Source: Lachnoclostridium sp. An131 (GTDB lineage: Bacteria > Bacillota > Clostridia > Lachnospirales > Lachnospiraceae). From it: a stretch of 64,000 bases of DNA. Numbering within the stretch: the stretch's first letter is position 1; every line of letters starts with the position of its first letter. Position numbers and translations under genes: made by a program. This document shows, in pieces, positions 57,879 through 64,000 of the stretch. Under the pieces are notes generated by a model, which saw only the letters and a program-made list of their open reading frames with translations, was not told where the DNA came from and did not search any database. The DNA lies in contig NZ_NFLI01000013.1 of NCBI RefSeq assembly GCF_002160825.1, positions 1-64,000 of the forward strand, given 5' to 3'.

Positions 57879-59024
57879 ATGGCAAATAGAATCTGGAATT
57901 CCACACCGAAAAAGGACGGCTACCGGATGCCGGGGGAATACGAGGATCAGGAACGAATCTGGATGATCTGGCCGGAGAGAGGGGACGTCTGGAGAAACGG
58001 AGCCCTGCCTGCCCAGAGAGCCTTTGCGGAGGTGGCAGAGGCCATTTCCCGCTTTGAACCGGTCACCATGCTGGCTTCGGACGGGCAGTATGAGAACTGC
58101 CGGGCCATGTGCCCGCCGGAGATCACAGTGCTGGAGCTTTCCTCAGACGACGCATGGGCCAGAGACGTCGGCCCGTCTTTTTTAGTTGACGGAAAAGGCG
58201 GCCTCAGGGCCTGCGACTGGACCTTCAATGCCTGGGGAGGCCTGGTGGACGGTCTCTATTTCCCCTGGGATAAGGACGACCGGACGGCAGAGAAGATCTG
58301 TGAACTGGCAGGGGCAGACTCCTACCGGACGGAAGGCTTTGTGCTGGAGGGCGGCTCCTTTCATGTGGACGGGGAGGGAACGGCGCTGACGACGGAGATG
58401 TGCCTTTTAAGCCCCGGACGCAATCCGTCCCTGACGAAAACGGAGATCGAAGAGAAGCTGAAGGAATATCTGAATCTGGAAAAAGTGCTCTGGCTGCCGG
58501 ACGGGATTGATCCGGAGGAGACGAACGGCCATGTGGATGACGTGGCCTGCTTCGCGCGGCCCGGCGAGGTGGTCTGCATCTGGACGGAGAATCCTTATCA
58601 TCCCTTTTATGAAGCGGCGCATAAGGCGTACCGGGCTCTGGAAACCATGACAGACGCCAGGGGACGCAGGCTGAAGGTGCATAAGCTCTGCTGTCCGAAG
58701 CGGCCGGTACGCATCGGAGAGAATTTTCAGCTCCAGGTATCCGGAACCGCAAAACCCCGGAAGGCTGGCGAACTCTGCATCGCCTCCTACGCCAATTTCC
58801 TTCTGGTAAACGGAGGGGTTATCGTGCCTCAGTATGGGGATGAAAATGACGCGCTGGCTCTTTCCCAGCTTCAGGCCATCTTCCCGGAGCGGAAGGTGGT
58901 GGGGGTAGATACCCGGGAAATCGTCTATGGAGGCGGCAATATCCATTGCATCACCCAGCAGCAGCCCAGGCGCGCAGGCGGAACGGCCGCGGAAGCTGCA
59001 GCCAGTCCGGAAAGCAGTATATAA
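57879..59024 (+). CDS. aguA: Agmatine deiminase
   Basis: A 381-residue guanidine-modifying enzyme that hydrolyses agmatine to N-carbamoylputrescine. Family features are DDAWARDVGPSFLVD, LEGGSFHVDGEGT, NGHVDDVACF (catalytic His and Asp) and the nucleophile Cys357 in YGGGNIHCITQQQ. The Ala-rich tail after Cys357 is slightly long. ATG 57879 follows GAGAGGAAG. With AguB it makes putrescine from agmatine, which could feed the homospermidine synthase encoded at 3200. Confidence 0.94.
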   Translation: MANRIWNSTPKKDGYRMPGEYEDQERIWMIWPERGDVWRNGALPAQRAFAEVAEAISRFEPVTMLASDGQYENCRAMCPPEITVLELSSDDAWARDVGPSFLVDGKGGLRACDWTFNAWGGLVDGLYFPWDKDDRTAEKICELAGADSYRTEGFVLEGGSFHVDGEGTALTTEMCLLSPGRNPSLTKTEIEEKLKEYLNLEKVLWLPDGIDPEETNGHVDDVACFARPGEVVCIWTENPYHPFYEAAHKAYRALETMTDARGRRLKVHKLCCPKRPVRIGENFQLQVSGTAKPRKAGELCIASYANFLLVNGGVIVPQYGDENDALALSQLQAIFPERKVVGVDTREIVYGGGNIHCITQQQPRRAGGTAAEAAASPESSI

Positions 59025-59202
59025 AACACAGAAAGCTCATAATCCGGACACAGAAAAATCACAGCTTCAACAAAAAACGAACACAATATTTTTTTATAAT
59101 TAATTTTAACAATAAATGGAAGGACAAAGCCTGGTCCAAGCCGCAACCCGGCATGGATCAGGCTAAAACCTGTAAAAATAAGGGAATTAAGAGGAGCTGT
59201 TT

Positions 59203-61152
59203 GTGAAACTGTGGGAATCCAGGAAAAAGAACCAGGAAGGTGAGGAACTGAAAGAACTGTTTCAGAAAGAAACGCTGCAGGAAGAAGAGAGTTCGGAGGA
59301 ACCGTATTCAGACAACGGTGCGCCCAAAAAAGAAAATCCCGTTCTCCGGTTTCTGAAAGCTGTAGGAAGAGGGATAAAGGGTGCGGGAAGACGCATCGGG
59401 CGTTTTGCGAAAAAGCACAAAATTCTGACCGTGCTGATTGTCCTGATTCTGATAGCGGCCATCGTGGCGCTGGCTGTCTGGCAGAGCAGGAGCCGCAGGC
59501 CTCAGATGCAGCAGACCATGACAGTGGAGACAGACACTGTCGAGAGGATGGATTTGACAAATTCCATCGGTGTGACGGGCACGCTTGCCACGGCAGAAGG
59601 AAAGTCAGGAACTATGACACTGGAAAATATTGAAGTGACGGCAGTTTATGTAGAGGTGGGAGACGAGGTACAGGAAGGCGATATCATCTGCACCTTTGAT
59701 TCCTCGGATATCGAGAGCGCCCTTGCAGACGCGCAGAATAATTACGCAGTCAACCAGCAGATAGATGCGCTCGATAATTATGAGACACAGTATACGGAAA
59801 CCGTGGAAGAAGCGGAGGAATCTCTGCAGGATGCCAGAGATACAAGAGATGCCTACAGAAACGCTTATGAAGACGCAGTAGAAGCGGAGGAAGCCGCCCT
59901 GAGCGCGCTGAACGAGGTACAGAGCCAGTACGACACGGAAGCATTGAAAAGCGCGTATGATAACGCGGCGGCCGCGTTGACGGACGCTCTGGAAGAGGCT
60001 ATGGCTGCGGAATCCTCAGATACAGGGGCAGACAGTTCTACTGGCTCTGAAGAACAGGGAGAGTCAGGAAATTCAGCTTCCTCAGAAGGAAGTCAGATCA
60101 TTGATCTGGAAGGCTATCTGAATTCCCTTACCACGATTCCGGAAAGCTGCTCGGATGAGAAGGAGGCTTATGATTCCGCGAAATCTGCCTATGAGACAGC
60201 GGAGAAAGCCATAAGCGACGCCCAGACGGCCTATGAGCAGGCCCAGGCGAATTCTTCATCCGCTTACAGCGCTTATGAACAGGCGCAGTCTCAGAAAGAG
60301 AGCGTGCAGGAGCAGTATGATACGACGGTAGAGCAGGCCCAGGAGACTTATGAGCGGGCTCAGCTGGAAGAGCAGCTTATCACCGAAGATGACGGGCTGA
60401 ATCAGATAGAGAGCTATGAGGAGCAGCTGGAAGACTGTACGGTATACGCGTCCATGACCGGCACCATTACAGCGCTGAATGTGGAGGAAGGCGGCGTCTT
60501 TACCGGCGGCACTATTTACGAAATTCAGGACGTTCACAACTTTATTGTGGAAGCTACGGTAGATGAATATGATGTGGTGGATATCGAGGAAGGACAGACA
60601 GCTTACATTGTGACAGATTCCATCGGAGACGAGGAGCTGGAAGGTGAAGTCACCTATGTGTCTCCGGTGGGAACAAGCGGGCAGACGATGGGTTCTGCCA
60701 GCGGCACAGCCTCTTACGAGATCCAGATCACCATAAACGAGCCTCAGGATAAGCTGCGCTCCGGCATGACGGCTTCTGTCAGCATAGCGCTGGAGGAAAG
60801 CAGGGATACGCTGGCAGTGCCCTATGACTGCGTGCAGACCAATGAAGCGGGAGAGAGCGTCATCTATGTGGATGACAATGGAGAACGGAAGGAAGTCGTG
60901 GTGGAGACCGGCATCGAGACGGATTATTACATCGAAGTCAGCAGCGATGAAATTTCGGAAGGAATGACGGTTTATCTGAGCACGCCTCTTGTACAGAGCG
61001 GAACGGGCGCGGGTACAGAAGGCGGAACAGAGGAGGAAGGAATGGGAACCTTTGAAGCCGGCGGCGATATGGGCGGCGGAATGCCTTCCGGAGGCGGCGG
61101 AGGCATGGGCGGCGGAATGCCTTCCGGAGGCGGCGGTATGGGCGGCTTTTAG
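59203..61152 (+). CDS. Membrane-fusion (HlyD/MacA-like) efflux adaptor
   Basis: A 649-residue adaptor. The cytoplasmic basic region precedes one span (KILTVLIVLILIAAIVALAVW, about 72-92). Then come a first lipoyl half (VTAVYVEVGDEVQEGDIICTFD), a long Ala/Glu/Gln/Tyr-rich coiled coil (about 175-395), the second half (ASMTGTITALNVEEGGVFTGG) and beta-barrel domains. The tail is Gly/Met-rich with two GGGMPSGGGG units. The start is GTG 59203 after GAGGAG. The 178-base gap before it is AT-rich with a possible TATAAT at 59095. It works with the ABC pair downstream. Confidence 0.87.
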   Translation: MKLWESRKKNQEGEELKELFQKETLQEEESSEEPYSDNGAPKKENPVLRFLKAVGRGIKGAGRRIGRFAKKHKILTVLIVLILIAAIVALAVWQSRSRRPQMQQTMTVETDTVERMDLTNSIGVTGTLATAEGKSGTMTLENIEVTAVYVEVGDEVQEGDIICTFDSSDIESALADAQNNYAVNQQIDALDNYETQYTETVEEAEESLQDARDTRDAYRNAYEDAVEAEEAALSALNEVQSQYDTEALKSAYDNAAAALTDALEEAMAAESSDTGADSSTGSEEQGESGNSASSEGSQIIDLEGYLNSLTTIPESCSDEKEAYDSAKSAYETAEKAISDAQTAYEQAQANSSSAYSAYEQAQSQKESVQEQYDTTVEQAQETYERAQLEEQLITEDDGLNQIESYEEQLEDCTVYASMTGTITALNVEEGGVFTGGTIYEIQDVHNFIVEATVDEYDVVDIEEGQTAYIVTDSIGDEELEGEVTYVSPVGTSGQTMGSASGTASYEIQITINEPQDKLRSGMTASVSIALEESRDTLAVPYDCVQTNEAGESVIYVDDNGERKEVVVETGIETDYYIEVSSDEISEGMTVYLSTPLVQSGTGAGTEGGTEEEGMGTFEAGGDMGGGMPSGGGGGMGGGMPSGGGGMGGF

Positions 61153-61163
61153 GAGGTGAGGGC

Positions 61164-61871
61164 ATGGCAGGCAGAAATATTATTGAACTGAAAGGAATCG
61201 TCAAGCGCTTTTACATCGGGCAGCCCAATGAACTGGAAATCCTCCACGGCATAGACTTAAGCGTAAAGGAAGGGGAATTTGTGTCGATTGTGGGAGCCTC
61301 CGGATCCGGGAAAACGACGCTGATGAATATCATCGGCGTCCTGGACCGGCCCACAGAAGGAGAATATATTCTGGACGGCGTGGACGTCGCCAAGGCAAAG
61401 GATAAGGAGCTCTCCGGCATCCGGAACCAGAAAATCGGCTTCGTGTTTCAGACCTACAACCTGATCAGCCGGACCAGCGCCCTGCGGAACGTGGAGCTTC
61501 CGATGATGTATGCGGGAGTGGGAAAGAAGGAGCGGCAGGAGCGGGCAAAGCATTATCTGGAAATGGTAGGGATGCAGGACCGTATGACTCACAAGCCCGA
61601 CGAGCTCTCCGGCGGCCAGAAGCAGAGAGTCTCCATCGCCCGCGCCATGACCAACAACCCGTCCATCATCCTGGCGGATGAGCCTACAGGAGCCCTGGAC
61701 TCCAGAACAGGACGGAAGATCATGGATATCTTCCATCAGCTGAACCAGCAGGAGGGAAAGACAATCGTTCTGATTACCCACTCCAATGAGCTGGCGGAAG
61801 AGACCCAGCGCATTATTACGCTGAAGGATGGAGAAATCATCGGAGAAAGGAAGGGCAGCGCCGTATGCTGA
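61164..61871 (+). CDS. MacB-type ABC transporter ATP-binding protein
   Basis: A 235-residue ATPase of the LolD/MacB class: Walker [16 protein letters not shown] (about 42-56), Q-loop [14 protein letters not shown], signature [16 protein letters not shown], Walker [13 protein letters not shown] and the H-loop THSNE. ATG 61164 follows AGGAGGTGAG. It overlaps the permease gene by seven bases. It should power export of a peptide, antibiotic or lipid through the permease and adaptor. Confidence 0.92.
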   Translation: MAGRNIIELKGIVKRFYIGQPNELEILHGIDLSVKEGEFVSIVGASGSGKTTLMNIIGVLDRPTEGEYILDGVDVAKAKDKELSGIRNQKIGFVFQTYNLISRTSALRNVELPMMYAGVGKKERQERAKHYLEMVGMQDRMTHKPDELSGGQKQRVSIARAMTNNPSIILADEPTGALDSRTGRKIMDIFHQLNQQEGKTIVLITHSNELAEETQRIITLKDGEIIGERKGSAVC

Positions 61872-63151
61872 TTGGTGAAAATATTCTTCTGGCTTTAAGC
61901 GGCCTTCTGGCAAATAAGATGCGGGCGCTCCTGACAATGCTGGGAATCATCATCGGCATCGCGTCCGTGATCGCGATCATGAGCGTAGGCAATTCCATCA
62001 GCACCTCCGTGACCAGCTCTATGGAGGACATGGGGGTCAACAACATTACGCTGGGAGTTTCCCAGAAAAGTACGGAAGATACGGTGACCTCTGATGGGCG
62101 TGTATTTGCAGGCGTATCCAGGGGCAGCGAAATGTCGGACGATGATTATATTACAGATGAAATGCTGGATGCCATGCAGGAAGAGTTCTCGGATTCTGCC
62201 GCCAGCATTCTGTTAAGCGAATCCGCCGGAAGCGGAACGGCAGAGGATGGCGATCTCACGGCGAATGTAACCATTACCGGCGTAAATTCCGATTATCTGG
62301 AGTACGAGGAGCTGACGCTGCTTGCAGGAAGAACGCTGACAGACCGGGATCAGGAAAACGCGAAAAAGGTAGTGCTGGTGTCCGACAGGGTGGCGGATAA
62401 TCTTTTCGGCGGTGATTATAACGCGGCGATTGGCAGTGAAATCAATATCTATGTCAGCAACCGCTATTATACCTATGCGGTCGTCGGCGTCTATGAGTAT
62501 GACGATTCCGGTTTTTCCACAGAATCGGAAGAGGATGTGACTACGACCGTATATCTTCCCCTGGAGGCAGCCAGGGAGCAGAATCACTCCAGCACAGGCT
62601 ATTCCCAGCTTACGATCGTGACTGCTACCGGTGTGGATTCCACAGCACTGTGTGATGAGCTGGAGACCTGGTTTAATAATAACTATTACCGGTCCAACGA
62701 CAGCTTTGAAGTGACGGCCAGCAGTATGGAAAGCATGGTATCCTCCATGACGGATATGCTTTCCACCGTGTCCATCGCGATCTCGGTAATTGCGGGAATC
62801 TCCCTTCTGGTGGGGGGAATCGGCGTCATGAATATCATGCTGGTATCCATTACCGAACGTACCCGGGAGATTGGAACGCGGAAGGCGCTGGGAGCGACGA
62901 ATGGCTCTATCCGCCTGCAGTTTATCATGGAGTCTATTGTGATCTGTCTGACTGGGGGCTTTATTGGAATCGCCATGGGACTGCTTCTTGCGGCGGCGGC
63001 TACAAACCTGTTGGGCTATGCAGCCAGTCCTTCAGTGGGAGGCATTATCTTTTCTGTAACCTTCTCGATTCTGATTGGCGTATTTTTCGGATATTATCCA
63101 GCCAACAAGGCGGCAAAGATGAATCCCATAGAAGCGCTGCGGTATGAGTAA
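61865..63151 (+). CDS. MacB/FtsX-type ABC transporter permease
   Basis: A 428-residue permease with one N-terminal span (MRALLTMLGIIIGIASVIAIMSVG), a large extracytoplasmic MacB_PCD domain (about 45-280), and three C-terminal spans (VSIAISVIAGISLLVGGIGVMNIMLVS, then LQFIMESIVICLTGGFIGIAMG). The EIGTRKALGAT motif of FtsX permeases is present. It completes the MacAB-like system; no outer-membrane part is needed in a Gram-positive cell. Confidence 0.92.
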   Translation: MLIGENILLALSGLLANKMRALLTMLGIIIGIASVIAIMSVGNSISTSVTSSMEDMGVNNITLGVSQKSTEDTVTSDGRVFAGVSRGSEMSDDDYITDEMLDAMQEEFSDSAASILLSESAGSGTAEDGDLTANVTITGVNSDYLEYEELTLLAGRTLTDRDQENAKKVVLVSDRVADNLFGGDYNAAIGSEINIYVSNRYYTYAVVGVYEYDDSGFSTESEEDVTTTVYLPLEAAREQNHSSTGYSQLTIVTATGVDSTALCDELETWFNNNYYRSNDSFEVTASSMESMVSSMTDMLSTVSIAISVIAGISLLVGGIGVMNIMLVSITERTREIGTRKALGATNGSIRLQFIMESIVICLTGGFIGIAMGLLLAAAATNLLGYAASPSVGGIIFSVTFSILIGVFFGYYPANKAAKMNPIEALRYE

Positions 63152-63211
63152 AAATATGCGGACAGCCGGCCGGGGAGGCAGGGCGTCCCGGTGAATATTT
63201 AAGAAAAGCAG

Positions 63212-63251
63212 AGGAGTTCCGCTTGTGTGCGGGGCTCCTTTTCGCTATAAT
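63212..63251 (+). terminator. Terminator of the efflux operon overlapping the next promoter
   Basis: An 11-base stem (63212-63222 with 63229-63239, two G-U pairs) and a T-run end the efflux transcript. The loop contains TTGTGT (63223-63228), a -35-like box that sits 17 bases before TATAAT (63246-63251), so the promoter of the last gene overlaps the terminator. Confidence 0.7.
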
Positions 63252-63282
63252 AAAAAGAAAACGGCAAAGGAGAATCATTTCT

Positions 63283-64000
63283 ATGCAGGGCTTTGAGTAT
63301 TACACACCGACAAAGGTGGTTTTTGGAAAAGACACGGAGAACAGGGCAGGAGAGCTCGTGAAGGAGCAGAAGGGAACCAAGGTGCTCGTCCATTACGGAA
63401 CCGGCAGCGTAAAGCGCAGCGGCCTTCTGGACCGGGTGCTGGCTTCTCTGGACAAGGAGGGAATCCCTCATGTGGAGCTGGGCGGCGCAGTGCCGAATCC
63501 CCGTCTCTCTCTTGTGTATCAGGGGATTGAGCTTTGCAAAAAAGAGGGCGTAGACTTCATTCTGGCAGTGGGAGGCGGCAGCGCCATCGACTCTGCGAAG
63601 GCGATTGCCTATGGCGTCAGGGATGACGGGGACGTCTGGGACTTCTACGCGAAAATACGGGTTCCGCAGGACGCGCTTCCGGTGGGAGTCGTGCTGACCC
63701 TGGCAGCCACGGGAAGCGAGATGAGCAATTCTTCCGTAATTACAAATGAGGATGGCTGGCTGAAGCGGGGCTGCAACTGTGATCTCTCACGTCCGCGCTT
63801 TGCCATTATGAATCCGGAGCTGACCTATACGCTTCCGGAGTATCAGACCATGAGCGGCTGTGTGGATATCATGATGCACACGCTGGAGAGGTGGTTCTCC
63901 CATGAGAAGGACACGGAGCTGACGGACTATCTGGCAGAGGGCGTGCTGAAGACCGTGATGCACCAGGCTAAGGTCCTTCTGACGGATCCGGAGAACTACG
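63283..64000 (+). CDS. Iron-containing alcohol dehydrogenase (BdhA-like), cut by window end
   Basis: The first 239 codons of a BdhA/YqhD-type dehydrogenase: MQGFEYYTPTKVVFGKDTENRAG, VHYGTGSVKRSGLL, AVGGGSAIDSAKAIAYG, LTLAATGSEMSNSSVITN and the metal-ligand region VDIMMHTLERWFSHEKD. It resembles NADPH-dependent butanol dehydrogenases. ATG 63283 follows AAAGGAGA under its own promoter. It is a distinct paralogue of the gene at 55662, and the frame is still open at the window edge. Confidence 0.92.
   Translation, partial: MQGFEYYTPTKVVFGKDTENRAGELVKEQKGTKVLVHYGTGSVKRSGLLDRVLASLDKEGIPHVELGGAVPNPRLSLVYQGIELCKKEGVDFILAVGGGSAIDSAKAIAYGVRDDGDVWDFYAKIRVPQDALPVGVVLTLAATGSEMSNSSVITNEDGWLKRGCNCDLSRPRFAIMNPELTYTLPEYQTMSGCVDIMMHTLERWFSHEKDTELTDYLAEGVLKTVMHQAKVLLTDPENY

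Overview
The window reads as chromosome of an acetogenic, Blautia-like member of the Lachnospiraceae (Clostridia). The main support is an RnfC2-MetV-MetF methylene-tetrahydrofolate reductase operon (9.1-12.6 kb), the electron-accepting arrangement known from acetogens. NiaR regulation of niacin genes, a CD1871A-type CXXC peptide, a DUF4317 protein, strong AGGAGG ribosome binding sites and a Tn1549-like integrative element agree with this. The genus is an inference. I see no rRNA, tRNA or CRISPR array.

Layout. 0-1.2 kb: the end of an IS66 transposase gene broken by an in-frame stop. 1.3-4.7 kb: a tight three-gene operon of a glutathionylspermidine-synthase-like ATP-grasp ligase, an unrecognised protein and a homospermidine synthase family enzyme. 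4.7-8.9 kb: a DUF2207 membrane protein, niaR with paired palindromic repeats, and a PTS_IIC_2-type transporter under a promoter with a 24-bp palindromic operator. 9.1-12.6 kb: the reductase operon. 12.8-17.7 kb: mscL with a zinc ribbon, a small XRE regulator with a frameshifted DUF3169 partner, conserved hypotheticals, and a redox cassette (TlpA-like lipoprotein, 50-residue CXXC peptide, polyferredoxin). 17.9-18.7 kb: a frameshifted small alarmone synthetase.

18.95-34.8 kb: a degenerate Tn1549-like integrative element of about 15.85 kb with ParA/ParB, TnpV-like proteins, a sigma factor, an HTH protein, a transfer-assisting protein and fragments of relaxase, helicase/methylase and serine recombinase. 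Its cargo is a TetR-controlled surface protein, a GntR/ABC module between direct repeats, and a methyltransferase. It has inserted into the P-loop codons of a TetM-like GTPase gene. The original 5' end is stranded on the left as a 28-codon stub, while the right end of the element supplies a new ribosome binding site, start codon and first codons. The resulting gene encodes a ribosomal-protection-type GTPase fused to a YacP/Rae1-type NYN nuclease domain.

37.6-45.3 kb: DUF4317, greA, dam plus an alkyltransferase, a cell-wall amidase, an SDR reductase, lrgAB, a Phd/ParE-type toxin-antitoxin pair and a LuxR regulator behind a leader terminator. 45.5-59.0 kb: one long same-strand block encoding a P-II protein, a PotABCD-type polyamine transporter, two ornithine-cyclodeaminase paralogues, a four-part flavin/Fe-S oxidase resembling opine or amino-acid dehydrogenases, an iron alcohol dehydrogenase, N-carbamoylputrescine amidase and agmatine deiminase. 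59.2-63.2 kb: a MacAB-like efflux system. The window ends inside a second iron alcohol dehydrogenase.

Taken together the chromosomal parts point to polyamine and arginine-derivative metabolism: uptake (PotABCD), agmatine to putrescine (AguA, AguB), oxidation of an unidentified imino or amino compound (OCD plus flavin oxidase), and perhaps homospermidine formation and conjugation (HSS plus ATP-grasp ligase).
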